From: Kitasatospora cinereorecta
GTDB lineage: Bacteria; Actinomycetota; Actinomycetes; Streptomycetales; Streptomycetaceae
DNA length: 64,000 nucleotides
Direction of reading: 5' to 3'
Assembly: GCF_024172095.1 (NCBI RefSeq)
Contig: NZ_JAMZDX010000006.1
Coordinates: 248,001-312,000 of the forward strand
The notes below the pieces were generated by a model. That model saw only the letters and a list, made by a program, of their open reading frames with translations. It made no database searches and was not told the origin of the DNA. The position numbers and the translations under genes are program-made. Positions 45,306 through 53,416 of this stretch are shown in pieces; the stretch's first letter is position 1; every line of letters starts with the position of its first letter.

Positions 45306-46229
45306 TCAGGGTGCGGTCGCCGCGGCGAGCACGGCGGGAAGATCGAGGCCGAGCTGGCCCATCACCTCGTGGTGGTCGCCGCCCTGGGTGGGCCAGCCGT
45401 GGCCGGCGTTCACGCCGGTCACCTCGCGGCCGGGCAGCAGCAGCGCCAGGGCCTCGGCGACGCCGCCCTCGCGGCGGTGCTCCTCGATGACGGTGAAGCG
45501 GCCGGGGCGCTGCGCCAACTCGGCTGCGGCGAGCTCCAGATGGGCGTGGTCCAGGTAGGTGAGGTGGGCGTGGGCCAGCTCCGGGCGGGCGGCGCGGGCC
45601 TCCAGCGCGAGCCGGGTGCCCTCCTCGCCGACCGAGACCAGGCAGGTGGCGTCCGGCTCGCCGCGGTGGTCCCAGGTGACCGGGCCCACCTCGCCGTCCC
45701 CGGTGGGGAGGCTGTCGAACACCGCGTTGCGCCCGGTGCGGATGTAATGCGGCCGGCCGGAGGCCACCGCGGCCCGGACCACCGCCCGGGTCTCGGCCTC
45801 GCCGTACGGCGCGGCGATGGTGACGCCCGGGATGGAGCGGAGCACCGCGAGGTCCTCCAGGCAGTGGTGCGTGGTGCCGAACCAGGCGCCGGAGACCCCG
45901 GCGTACGGTGCGACCACGGTGACCCCGGCGGCCAAATAGCCGAGGGTGAGCTTGAGGCTCTCGGCGGCCCGCAGCGCGGCGAACGGCGCGAAGGTGGAGA
46001 CGAAGGGCTTGTAGCCGGCCGAGGCCAGCCCGGTGGCCATGTCGATCATCGCGCCCTCGGCGATGCCGAGGTTGAAGAACCGGTCGGGGTGGGCGGCCTG
46101 GAAGGGGTGGCCCTTGCCGCCGAGGTCGGCCTCCAGGCAGACCACCATGGGGTCGGTCCCGGCCAGCCGGGTCAGTTCGTCCCGGTAGGCGTCGCGGCCG
46201 GAGAGCGCGGACACGGTTGCGGCGGTCAT
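45306..46229 (-). CDS. Transketolase C-terminal subunit of the AmCP cluster
   Basis: 307 aa. The Pyr domain holds the TPP-activating Glu in FFNLGIAEGAMID and the strand YKPFVSTFAPFAALRA; the C-terminal transketolase fold follows (GRFTVIEEHRREGGVAEAL). Its ATG overlaps the stop of the N-terminal half as ATGA. With that partner it would form a heterotetrameric transketolase, which in known AmCP pathways adds a two-carbon ketol to carrier-bound glutamate semialdehyde. Confidence 0.93.
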   Translation of the reverse strand: MTAATVSALSGRDAYRDELTRLAGTDPMVVCLEADLGGKGHPFQAAHPDRFFNLGIAEGAMIDMATGLASAGYKPFVSTFAPFAALRAAESLKLTLGYLAAGVTVVAPYAGVSGAWFGTTHHCLEDLAVLRSIPGVTIAAPYGEAETRAVVRAAVASGRPHYIRTGRNAVFDSLPTGDGEVGPVTWDHRGEPDATCLVSVGEEGTRLALEARAARPELAHAHLTYLDHAHLELAAAELAQRPGRFTVIEEHRREGGVAEALALLLPGREVTGVNAGHGWPTQGGDHHEVMGQLGLDLPAVLAAATAP

Positions 46230-47041
46230 CGGATCATTCGCTTCCACTTGGCGGCGCGCGCGGCGTCGATGGTCACGTAGTGCGAGCCCGCCTTGCCCTC
46301 GACGGCCGGGACTCCCTTGCCCTTGACGGTGTCGGCGATCACCGCGAGCGGCCGCTCGGCCCCGGTGCGGTCGGCGCCGAACACCGCGGTGAGGCGGGCC
46401 AGGTCGTGGCCGTCCACCTCGACCGTGTCGAACCCGAACGCGGCGAACCGCGCGGCGAGGTCCGGCAGCGGCGAGATGTCCGCGACCAGGCCGTCGTTCT
46501 GGCCGCCGTTGCGGTCGACCACCAGGACGAAGTTGCCCAGCCGCTGGGCGGCGGCGACCTGGCAGGTCTCCCAGACCAGGCCCTCCTGCAGCTCGCCGTC
46601 GCCGGCCACCGCGATGCCGAGCCCCGGCTGCCCGCCGATCCGGCGGGCCAGCGCCCAGCCGGCGGCGTACGGGACGCCGTGGCCGAGGCTGCCGGTGGGG
46701 AAGCGCACGCCGGGCACCTTGGGCCCGGGGTGGCCGGTGTACGGGTGGCCGAGCTGTCCGTACAGCGGCGCCGGGTTCTCCGCCAGGACGCCGCTGACGT
46801 GCAGCGCCGCGTACAGTCCGGCGGCGGCGTGGCCCTTGCTGAGGACCACCTCGGTGCCGTCGCCGAGCGAGGCCCGGTGCAGGGCGGCGATCAGGATGTC
46901 GAGAACCGAGAGGCTGCCGCCGAGGTGGCAGCCGCGAGGACCGGCTGCCATGTCGACGACCAGCCGCCGGGCCTCGACGGCCCGGGCGGCGAGGTCGACC
47001 GCGACCGCGTGGTCGACCTGCGGGGGAAGGACGTCGGTCAT
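46226..47041 (-). CDS. Transketolase N-terminal subunit of the AmCP cluster
   Basis: 271 aa. The TPP-binding motif runs from GDGELQEG to DRNGGQND; earlier, VLSKGHAAAGLYAAL and GSLGHGVPYAAGWAL match the PP-domain of split transketolases. Its ATG shares one base with the stop of the kinase-deacylase fusion (TGATG), and it overlaps the C-terminal half by 4 bp. The role is inferred from vazabitide-type pathways; it could also use other aldehydes. Confidence 0.93.
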   Translation of the reverse strand: MTDVLPPQVDHAVAVDLAARAVEARRLVVDMAAGPRGCHLGGSLSVLDILIAALHRASLGDGTEVVLSKGHAAAGLYAALHVSGVLAENPAPLYGQLGHPYTGHPGPKVPGVRFPTGSLGHGVPYAAGWALARRIGGQPGLGIAVAGDGELQEGLVWETCQVAAAQRLGNFVLVVDRNGGQNDGLVADISPLPDLAARFAAFGFDTVEVDGHDLARLTAVFGADRTGAERPLAVIADTVKGKGVPAVEGKAGSHYVTIDAARAAKWKRMIR

Positions 47042-48888
47042 CACCGGCTCCCTTCCGGCAGGGCGAACCAGCGGGCGACCGCGTCGCCGAGGATCCCGCG
47101 GGCGGACCGGTGATCGGTCGCGGTGAGGTGCTCGACGTCGGTGTGGTCGAGGGTGGAGTCCCCCGGCCCGTAGGCGACCATCGGGACGTCGCGCCAGGTG
47201 GTGGCGAGGGTGTTCATGTCCGAGGTGCCCTTCTTCACGACGTAGGTGGGACGGATGCCGGCCTGGCCGAAGGCCCGGGTGAAGACCTTGACCAGCGGGG
47301 TGGCGCGGCCGCCGGAGTGCCCCGGGGTGGCCCGCAGCACCTCGATCTCCACGCCCGGTCCGGCGTGGCCCAGCGCGGCCTCGCGGAGCGCGGCGAGGTC
47401 GGCGAGCGGCGGGACGCGGAAGTTGAGCACGCCGACCGCCCGGTGGTTGGCCCGGCCGGACTCCACCCGGATGTCGATCACCGCGCTGAGCGCGTCGGAC
47501 GCCTCCTTCTCCACCGACTCCCGGATCGACTCCAGGACCCGGATCAGCGCGTCCGGCGCGGAGACCGCGTCCATCCCGGCCGAGTGGCCGCTGGCCACCT
47601 CGGCGGTGACCCGCAGCTTGAACAGGCCGAAGTAGCCGAGGGTGAGCTTCTGCGCCCCGCTGGGCTCGCCGATCACCACCGCGTCCGCCGGGTAGTGGTC
47701 GCGGGCGTGGAAGGCGCCCTTGGAGGAGGAGATCTCCTCCTCGACCGCTCCGACCACGCGCAGCTGGCCGTCGTCCGGGACGTCGGCCCCGGCCAGCACC
47801 TCCAGGAAGGTGACCAGGCTGCCCTTGGCGTCGACGCTGCCGCGGCCGTGCAGTTCCTGCTCGCGCCACTCGACCGGCCACCGGTGGGGGACGGTGTCCA
47901 GGTGGCCGAGCAGCAGCAGCCGCCGCGGGCCGTCGCCGCGGGTGGCGACCAGGTTGCCCGCCTCGTCTATCCGGGCGTCGATGCCGCGCTCGGCGCACCA
48001 GTCGAGCAGGTACGCGGCGAGTTCGTGCTCGTCGCCGGAGACCGAGGGGACACCGACCGCCCGGCTGAGCAGGGTCAGGTCCTCGGCGGGCTCCCGGGTG
48101 CGCCAGAACCGGGTCCAGCCGGCCGGGTCGGCCATGGTGTGCGGGCCGGTGATGGCGACGTCGGCGGCGCCGGCCAGGGCCAGTTCGGCGGCCCGGACCT
48201 TCTGCCGCATCCGTCCGCCGGCGTACCGGGCGGCCTCGCCGGGGTGGGCGTGCCGGAGCGTCGAGGCGGGGTCCGACGGGTCGGTGAGCAGCCCGGCGGT
48301 GCCGGTGACCAGGCGCAGGTGGTCGGCGTCCAGGGCGTTGGAGAGGGCGGCGGCCAGGACGTCGGCGTCCACGTTGAGCGGCGAGCCGCCGTCGAGGTCG
48401 CGCACCGGAGGGGAGAGCGCGACCACGTCGTAGGCGTCCAGCAGGGCGCCCAGGCGGACGGTGTCGACCTCCTCGGGCACCCCGGCCCGGTGGTCGCGGA
48501 CCACCGTGGCCTTGCCGCTCGCGGAGACCGCCTTGAGCGGGCGGTTGGCCCGCCCGGCGACCAGGCCGCCGCGGGCGCCGACCGCCGTGAAGGCGGTCAG
48601 CCCCTGCTCGCGCAGGCCCTCCTCGACGGCCGGCAGGGTGACCCGCTCGTACGCGTCGACCAGGTGGGCCATCTCCTGAGGCGGGCAGTAGCGCACCGCG
48701 TCGCCGTTGGCGAGGCGCAGTTCGGGCATCGGGCGGCCGATCGCGGTGTAGTGCCGCTCAATGCCGACCGCGCCGCCGGCCACCAGCAGCACCCGGGCGC
48801 CGCGGCGGACCAGCGCGGCCAGCTCGCCGTAGATCGCGCCCCGGTCGAGCGTGGCGCTGCCGACCTTGACCACGTAGAGGGGCTTCAC
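47041..48888 (-). CDS. LysZ-LysK fusion: AmCP-glutamyl kinase joined to carrier-release M20 hydrolase
   Basis: 615 aa. Residues 1 to about 265 are an amino-acid kinase like LysZ/ArgB (PLYVVKVGSATLD, VLLVAGGAVGIERHY, SPLNVDADVLAAALS). From about 268 to the end is an M20 metallopeptidase like LysK/ArgE: GHLDTVP (329, 331), GRGSVDAKG (353), EEEISS (383-384), GEPSG (408) and a final DHTDVEH. The open frame is continuous with no stop. The kinase would phosphorylate the carrier-bound glutamate gamma-carboxyl; the peptidase would cut the finished product from LysW. GTG 48888 overlaps the LysY stop as GTGA. These are separate proteins in the lysine pathways. Confidence 0.93.
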   Translation of the reverse strand: MKPLYVVKVGSATLDRGAIYGELAALVRRGARVLLVAGGAVGIERHYTAIGRPMPELRLANGDAVRYCPPQEMAHLVDAYERVTLPAVEEGLREQGLTAFTAVGARGGLVAGRANRPLKAVSASGKATVVRDHRAGVPEEVDTVRLGALLDAYDVVALSPPVRDLDGGSPLNVDADVLAAALSNALDADHLRLVTGTAGLLTDPSDPASTLRHAHPGEAARYAGGRMRQKVRAAELALAGAADVAITGPHTMADPAGWTRFWRTREPAEDLTLLSRAVGVPSVSGDEHELAAYLLDWCAERGIDARIDEAGNLVATRGDGPRRLLLLGHLDTVPHRWPVEWREQELHGRGSVDAKGSLVTFLEVLAGADVPDDGQLRVVGAVEEEISSSKGAFHARDHYPADAVVIGEPSGAQKLTLGYFGLFKLRVTAEVASGHSAGMDAVSAPDALIRVLESIRESVEKEASDALSAVIDIRVESGRANHRAVGVLNFRVPPLADLAALREAALGHAGPGVEIEVLRATPGHSGGRATPLVKVFTRAFGQAGIRPTYVVKKGTSDMNTLATTWRDVPMVAYGPGDSTLDHTDVEHLTATDHRSARGILGDAVARWFALPEGSR

Positions 48889-49925
48889 GGCGACACCGCC
48901 GTCCGGGGCAGGCCGGCGCTCTCGTCGAAGCCGCTGATCAGGTTCATCGCCTGGATGGCCTGGCCGGCCGCGCCCTTGATCAGGTTGTCGAGCGCGGTGA
49001 CCGAGACGCACTGGTCGTCCTTGACCGCGATCGCCACCTCGGCGACGTTCGAGCCGTTGACGGCCTTGAGCATCGGGAAGTCCTGCGGGGCCTTCGGCGC
49101 CGGGCGGACCCGGACGAACGGCTTGCCGACGTACGCCTTGGCGTAGGCGCGCTTGACGTCCAGCGCCGAGGTCTCGGGCTTCAGCCGGGAGTAGGCGGTG
49201 ACCATGATGCCGCGCGGGACGTCCAGGCTGTGGGTGGAGAACCGCAGTTCGGGGACGGCGCCGGTGAACTCGGCGATGGCCTGCCGGATCTCCGGGGTGT
49301 GCCGGTGTCCGTGCAGCTTGTGGACCCGGAAGTTGCCGGCCCGCTCGGCCGGTTGCTCGCTGCTGCCGCGGCCGCCGCCGCTGGAGCCGGTCTTGGCGTC
49401 GACCACGACCTGCGACTCGACGAGCGCGTTGGCGAACAGCGGGTAGAGGGCGTAGATGGTGGCGACGGCCATGCAGCCCGGCAGGTTGATGAACCTGCTC
49501 TCCGGGACGACCGGCGACAACTCGGGTATGTAGTAGGCGAATTCCTCGTCGGCCGGGTGAGCTGCGGACTTCGGGTAGAACTCCTTGACCTCCTCGGGGT
49601 CGCGCAGGCGGAAGTCGCCCGCGAGGTTGAGCACCCGCTTGGCCCGCTCGGCGAGCAGCGGCAGCCGGGCCGGCAGGGTGCCGGTGGGCAGGCAGCCGAA
49701 GGCCACGTCGACCTCCTCCAGCTCCGCCAGCGGGCGGAACTTGAGGCCGGCCGCGCCCGGGTGGTTCCGCAGCCAGGGGTGGACGGCGCCGACCGGGGTG
49801 CCGGCGCTGCGTTCGGCGGACAGGAACGCGAGCTCCACCTGCGGGTGGTCCAGCAGCAGCCGGATCACCTCGCCGCCCGTGTAGCCGCTGGCCCCCGCGA
49901 CCGCGACTCGAATCTTGTCAGCCAA
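48885..49925 (-). CDS. LysY/ArgC-type AmCP-glutamyl-phosphate reductase
   Basis: 346 aa. The Rossmann start VAVAGASGYTGGEVIRLL and the catalytic cysteine in NLPGCMAVATIYAL define N-acetyl-gamma-glutamyl-phosphate reductases. HKLHGHRHTPEI holds the active-site His region. In an operon with LysW and LysX it would reduce the carrier-bound acyl phosphate to the semialdehyde with NADPH. It overlaps the aminotransferase by 8 bp and the kinase fusion by 4 bp. Confidence 0.93.
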   Translation of the reverse strand: MADKIRVAVAGASGYTGGEVIRLLLDHPQVELAFLSAERSAGTPVGAVHPWLRNHPGAAGLKFRPLAELEEVDVAFGCLPTGTLPARLPLLAERAKRVLNLAGDFRLRDPEEVKEFYPKSAAHPADEEFAYYIPELSPVVPESRFINLPGCMAVATIYALYPLFANALVESQVVVDAKTGSSGGGRGSSEQPAERAGNFRVHKLHGHRHTPEIRQAIAEFTGAVPELRFSTHSLDVPRGIMVTAYSRLKPETSALDVKRAYAKAYVGKPFVRVRPAPKAPQDFPMLKAVNGSNVAEVAIAVKDDQCVSVTALDNLIKGAAGQAIQAMNLISGFDESAGLPRTAVSP

Positions 49926-51237
49926 GGCGGGCCGCCTTCTCGTACGGGCGGCGGTAGTCGCCGGCCTCGACCAGCTTGCGGATGGCGTCCGGGCGGCGGG
50001 CGACCTTGGCGAAGGCGTCCGCGTAGCGCAGCGCGCGCTCGTACTCGACCGGGGCGCGCAGCTCGCGGCAGAGCACCAGGGTGGAGTCGAGCATGCCCTG
50101 GGTGACCGGGAAGTCCTCCGGCCGGTGGTCGCGCACGGCGCCCGGGTTGAGGGTGAACGGGTAGCCGTTGCCGAAGCCGTCGCGGTGCTGGAAGGGCAGG
50201 TGGCAGGGGATGGGGGTGTTCTGCCACTCGCGGGCGGGGACGCCCTCGGCGACCAGCAGCTCGTGCACCGCCTCCTTGACCGCCCACACCGGCAGGTCGT
50301 CCAGGCCGACGGCGTCCGGGGTCAGCGTGATCCGGTACATGTTGTACGCGTGGGTGTGGCCCTCGGGCACGTGCGGCGCGTGGAACAGGCCGGTGCCGTC
50401 CAGGGCCCGGCCGAGCAGCTCGGCGTTGCGGGCGCGGATCTCGTCGTAGTGCGGCAGGCGCGCCAGCTGGCTGGTGCCGAAGGCGGCGGCCACCCAGGAC
50501 ATGCCGTAGTCGATGCCGTGGCGCTCCAGGTAGTCGGCGGCGCGCCCGTGGGCCTCGGCGGTGGCGAAGAAGGCGATGCCGCCCTCGCCGCCGAGCGGGA
50601 AGTTCTTGTCCGCCATGAGGCTCTGGCCGGCCGCGTCGCCGAAGGAGCCGGCCACCTGCTCGCCGATCTTCGCCGAGTGGGCGTGCGAGGCGTCCTCGAC
50701 CAGGGCGATGCCGTGCCGGTCGGCGAGCGCCCGCAGCGCGGGGACGTCGGCCGGCAGGCCGTGCACGTGGACCGGCATGATCGCCCGGGTCCGCTCGGTG
50801 ATCGCGGCGGCGGCGGCCTGCGGGTCCATGCAGTAGGTGCGCGGGTCGATGTCGACGAACACCGGGACGGCGTGCGCCGCGACCACGGCCTGCGCGGTGG
50901 CGATGAAGGTGAAGGCCGGGACGATGACCTCGTCGCCCGGCTGGACGCCGGCGCCGACCAGGGCCAGGTGGAGGCTGGAGGTGCCGCTCGCGGTGGGCAG
51001 TGCGTATCCGGCGCCCACGTACTGGCGGTACGCCTCGGCGAAGCCGTCGACGACCTTCTGCGGCGTGGACCGCTGGGCGAGCATCAGGTTGAACACGTCC
51101 TCCTTGGTGATGACCGGGAAGAGCGTGCGGCGCAGGTCCTTGGGGATGATCGCGTCACCGCCGAACGCGGCCAGCTCGGCGGCGAGTTCGTCGGCGTTCG
51201 GCAGTGGAAGGGGACGCGAGGGGAAGTCGGTGATCAC
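49918..51237 (-). CDS. DegT/DnrJ/EryC1-type PLP aminotransferase of the AmCP cluster
   Basis: 439 aa. ASGTSSLHLALVGAG and PAFTFIATAQAV are the N-terminal family motifs, EDASHAHSA gives the PLP-ring Asp (182), and MADKNFPLGGEGG the PLP Lys (about 211). It has about 75 extra N-terminal residues over short members. In vazabitide-type routes an aminotransferase converts the carrier-bound ketone to an amine. GTG 51237 overlaps the stop of the next gene upstream as GTGA, linking it to the small aminotransferase-like protein. Confidence 0.9.
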   Translation of the reverse strand: MITDFPSRPLPLPNADELAAELAAFGGDAIIPKDLRRTLFPVITKEDVFNLMLAQRSTPQKVVDGFAEAYRQYVGAGYALPTASGTSSLHLALVGAGVQPGDEVIVPAFTFIATAQAVVAAHAVPVFVDIDPRTYCMDPQAAAAAITERTRAIMPVHVHGLPADVPALRALADRHGIALVEDASHAHSAKIGEQVAGSFGDAAGQSLMADKNFPLGGEGGIAFFATAEAHGRAADYLERHGIDYGMSWVAAAFGTSQLARLPHYDEIRARNAELLGRALDGTGLFHAPHVPEGHTHAYNMYRITLTPDAVGLDDLPVWAVKEAVHELLVAEGVPAREWQNTPIPCHLPFQHRDGFGNGYPFTLNPGAVRDHRPEDFPVTQGMLDSTLVLCRELRAPVEYERALRYADAFAKVARRPDAIRKLVEAGDYRRPYEKAARLG

Positions 51238-51875
51238 GAGGCTGCTCCGGAGGTGGTGAGGGGCCGCTTGGCCTGGCCGAGCGCCATCCGGACGCAGGCG
51301 GCGACCAGCGGGCTGAGCCGGTAGTTGAACTGGACCCCGGGCACCAGGTCCGCGGATTCCTCCTCCTGGGTCCACATGGTGCGCAGGTCGTAGGCGCCGA
51401 AGATCTTCAGGCGCTCGCCCCGGGCCCACTGGACGGGGTCGTCGGTCAGGACGGCGGCGGCCGGGCCGAAGCCGAGGCCGGTGAGGTCGACCACCAGCGC
51501 CGGCGCGGTGCTCGCGGCCGCCAACTCGCCGAGGCGGTGGGCGTTCTCGGCGTCCAGGGCGATGTGGTCGAAGGCGACCGGCTCGCCCTCGGCCGCGTCC
51601 TCGCGGAGCTCGATGCCGAGCCAGGCGAGGAACGCCCGGTCCTTCTCGCCCAGGCCGGGGCGGTTGATCGCGTCGCCGTGGCCGATGCCCTGGCCGGCCA
51701 GCGCGGTGTGCACCGCGGCGCTGCGGCTGTTCACCAGGACGGCCTTGGCGCGGCCGGTCTGCTTGCTCAGCAGCCTTTCCAGACCGGGCAGTTCCCGGTC
51801 ACTCTTCTCGATGCTCATGACCACGCCCGAGGTCAGGACCCGGGTCAGCACGGTGGCCGTGTCGAACAGTTCCAT
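51234..51875 (-). CDS. Degenerate, PLP-lysine-less DegT-like protein
   Basis: 213 aa. NSRSAAVHTALAGQGIGHGDAI matches the DegT start motif (NS-x-S-A-A-x-H), AAAVLTDDPVQWARGE the post-lysine segment and QFNYRLSPLVAACVRMAL the GYNYR motif of the same family. About 150 residues of the large domain are missing and no Lys lies before the LTDDP segment (LTGLGFGPAA instead). Hence it cannot form the usual aldimine. It is coupled to the full-length aminotransferase and may be its structural partner. Family assignment is by motifs only. Confidence 0.7.
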   Translation of the reverse strand: MELFDTATVLTRVLTSGVVMSIEKSDRELPGLERLLSKQTGRAKAVLVNSRSAAVHTALAGQGIGHGDAINRPGLGEKDRAFLAWLGIELREDAAEGEPVAFDHIALDAENAHRLGELAAASTAPALVVDLTGLGFGPAAAVLTDDPVQWARGERLKIFGAYDLRTMWTQEEESADLVPGVQFNYRLSPLVAACVRMALGQAKRPLTTSGAAS

Positions 51876-51892
51876 GGGTTTCGCTCCCGTTC

Positions 51893-52777
51893 TCACGCGG
51901 CCGCAGGGGCGAGGGTGCGCCCGTACGTCTCCGCCACGTGGGCGGCCAGCAGGCCGGCCACGTTCACGCCGTGTTGTGCGGAGGAGCGCGCGAACTCCGG
52001 GTTGGCGTTCACCTCCAGGACCATCAGCTCTCCGGTGGAGCGGTCCTCCACCAGGTCCACGCCGTAGAAGCCCTCGCCGAGGGCGTCCACGACCTGGCCG
52101 CACCGCTTGAAGATCTCGTCGGTGATCTCCACCCGCTTGACCTCGGCTCCGAGGTGGGTGTTGGTGCGGAAGTCGTCCGAGACCCGCTGGATGGCGACCA
52201 CCGGGGTACGGCCGATCACCACGACGCGCAGGTCGTGGCCGGGCTTGTCGATGTACTCCTGCACGAGGACCGGGAAGAGCTTGCCGCCCGCGTCCGCGGA
52301 CTCCCGGCCGCCGACCCAGGCGTCGACGCACCCCTCGTCGGCCATCCTGGTCACCCCGCGGCCCCAGGAGCCGCTGACCGGCTTGAGTACGGCGGGGTAG
52401 CCCAACTCGGCGACGGCGGACCGGACCTGCGCGTAGCTGTAGGCGTGGCGCGAGATCGGGTGCGGGACTCCGTGCTGGGCGAAGAGCAGGGCCTGCAGGC
52501 CCTTGTCGTTGCAGGTCTCGATAGTGGCGGCCCGGTTCAGGGTCTCCACGCCGACGTACTCCAGCCGGCGGGCCACCCCGATCGCTTCACGGTGGGAGAG
52601 GTTCCTGATCAGGGCGAGGCCGGGCGGGGCCGAGTGCCCCGCCACCACCTCCGCCAGGTCCTCCAGCAGGACCGGACGAGTCGGTACGCCTTCGGCGCGC
52701 AGCGCCTGGAGCAGCAGCTTCTCGTCCGGCCGGAGCATGGTGACCGAGAGCAGGACCTCGGGCTCCGAGGAGGTCAC
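51893..52777 (-). CDS. LysX-type AmCP-amino acid ligase (ATP-grasp)
   Basis: 294 aa. ATP-grasp elements are YPAVLKPVSGSWGRGVTR (ATP Lys and glycine loop), FPVLVQEYIDKPGHDLRVVV and LEVNANPEF (metal Glu/Asn). This is the LysX/RimK family that joins the alpha-amino group of glutamate to the C-terminal Glu of LysW. The GTG overlaps the lysW stop as GTGA. Whether it prefers glutamate or aminoadipate cannot be read with certainty, but pairing with transketolase suggests glutamate. Confidence 0.92.
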   Translation of the reverse strand: MTSSEPEVLLSVTMLRPDEKLLLQALRAEGVPTRPVLLEDLAEVVAGHSAPPGLALIRNLSHREAIGVARRLEYVGVETLNRAATIETCNDKGLQALLFAQHGVPHPISRHAYSYAQVRSAVAELGYPAVLKPVSGSWGRGVTRMADEGCVDAWVGGRESADAGGKLFPVLVQEYIDKPGHDLRVVVIGRTPVVAIQRVSDDFRTNTHLGAEVKRVEITDEIFKRCGQVVDALGEGFYGVDLVEDRSTGELMVLEVNANPEFARSSAQHGVNVAGLLAAHVAETYGRTLAPAAA

Positions 52778-52962
52778 TCGCCCCAGTCCTCCTCCACCTC
52801 GGGGGCCAGCTCGACCCGGACCGTGGCGTCGGTCTTCTCGACCACCTCGTGCTCCTGCCCGCAGGCAGCGCATTCGGCGATCTCACCCTTCTCCCAATCC
52901 GCCTGGACCTCGAATTCCGTGTCGCACACGAGGCACTTCGGCGTCTCGATCGCGGTGGTCAT
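52774..52962 (-). CDS. Amino-group carrier protein (LysW/AmCP)
   Basis: 62 aa. Cysteines at 10, 13, 31 and 34 (CLVC and CAAC) form the zinc knuckle, the body is strongly acidic, and the chain ends in EDWGE, the conserved tail whose last Glu accepts the substrate amino group. LysW proteins protect and present intermediates in lysine, arginine and some secondary routes. It is first in the tightly coupled operon and overlaps lysX by 4 bp. AAGGAAG lies upstream of its ATG. Confidence 0.97.
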   Translation of the reverse strand: MTTAIETPKCLVCDTEFEVQADWEKGEIAECAACGQEHEVVEKTDATVRVELAPEVEEDWGE

Positions 52963-53108
52963 AAAACTCGTCTTCCTTTCGACAATGCATGCAAGGGACT
53001 TGACATACCGAAACCTCCCCAGTAGCGCGCAGGGGCGTGTTCGGGGATGGTGTCGACAGGACCCGCCTCGACACCCAGGGAGCGCACGGTGCGCCTGACC
53101 AGCCCGGA

Positions 53109-53267
53109 TCAGTTCGACGGGGCCGGCCAGATGATGTCGCCCGCGAGGGCGCTGCCGACCGTTCCCCCACCGTTGCGGGCCTCGGGCTCCTGCCCGTCCG
53201 CAGCGGCGGCGATCCCGCCGAGCGCAAGCGCGGAAATGAGCGAGAATGCGGCGAACTTGAGCTTCAT
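53109..53267 (-). CDS. Small secreted peptide at the cluster edge
   Basis: 52 aa. A clear signal peptide (KLKFAAFSLISALALGG, Ala-rich cleavage region near IAAAADG) precedes a mature part of about 28 residues ending GDIIWPAPSN. GGAGGGG lies well placed before ATG 53267. It is on the operon strand 146 bp ahead of lysW and divergent from the HTH regulator. The mature part is small, acidic to neutral and has no Cys. A signalling or chaperone role is possible; it is not recognised. Confidence 0.7.
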   Translation of the reverse strand: MKLKFAAFSLISALALGGIAAAADGQEPEARNGGGTVGSALAGDIIWPAPSN

Positions 53268-53372
53268 GGCGGTTTCCCCTCCACTGATCGGCGGCTTTTC
53301 CGGCCGGCGGTTCCTCGTCCTGAATCCACCATCCCCGAGCGGTCGTACCGGGCGCCACCCATGCCCGGTGAC

Positions 53373-53393
53373 GACAACTGACAAGTGACAACC
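53373..53393. promoter_or_regulatory. Three tandem heptamers upstream of the cluster regulator
   Basis: GACAACT, GACAAGT and GACAACC follow each other without gap, 24 bp before the regulator start at 53417 and in the region shared with the divergent peptide-lysW operon. Direct heptamers are used by several actinomycete activators; binding here is unproven. Confidence 0.45.
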
Positions 53394-53416
53394 ACTCACC
53401 AGCGAAGGGCGTGACC

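Noticed and set aside
47041..49925. Reading LysZ/LysY/LysK as the primary arginine pathway (ArgB, ArgC, ArgE)
   Set aside because: LysW and LysX in the same operon, the transketolase pair and the absence of ArgJ/ArgD show the carrier-protein version.
53109..53267. Small peptide as a RiPP precursor
   Set aside because: It has a Sec-type signal and no RiPP modifying enzyme (LanM, YcaO, rSAM) is nearby.
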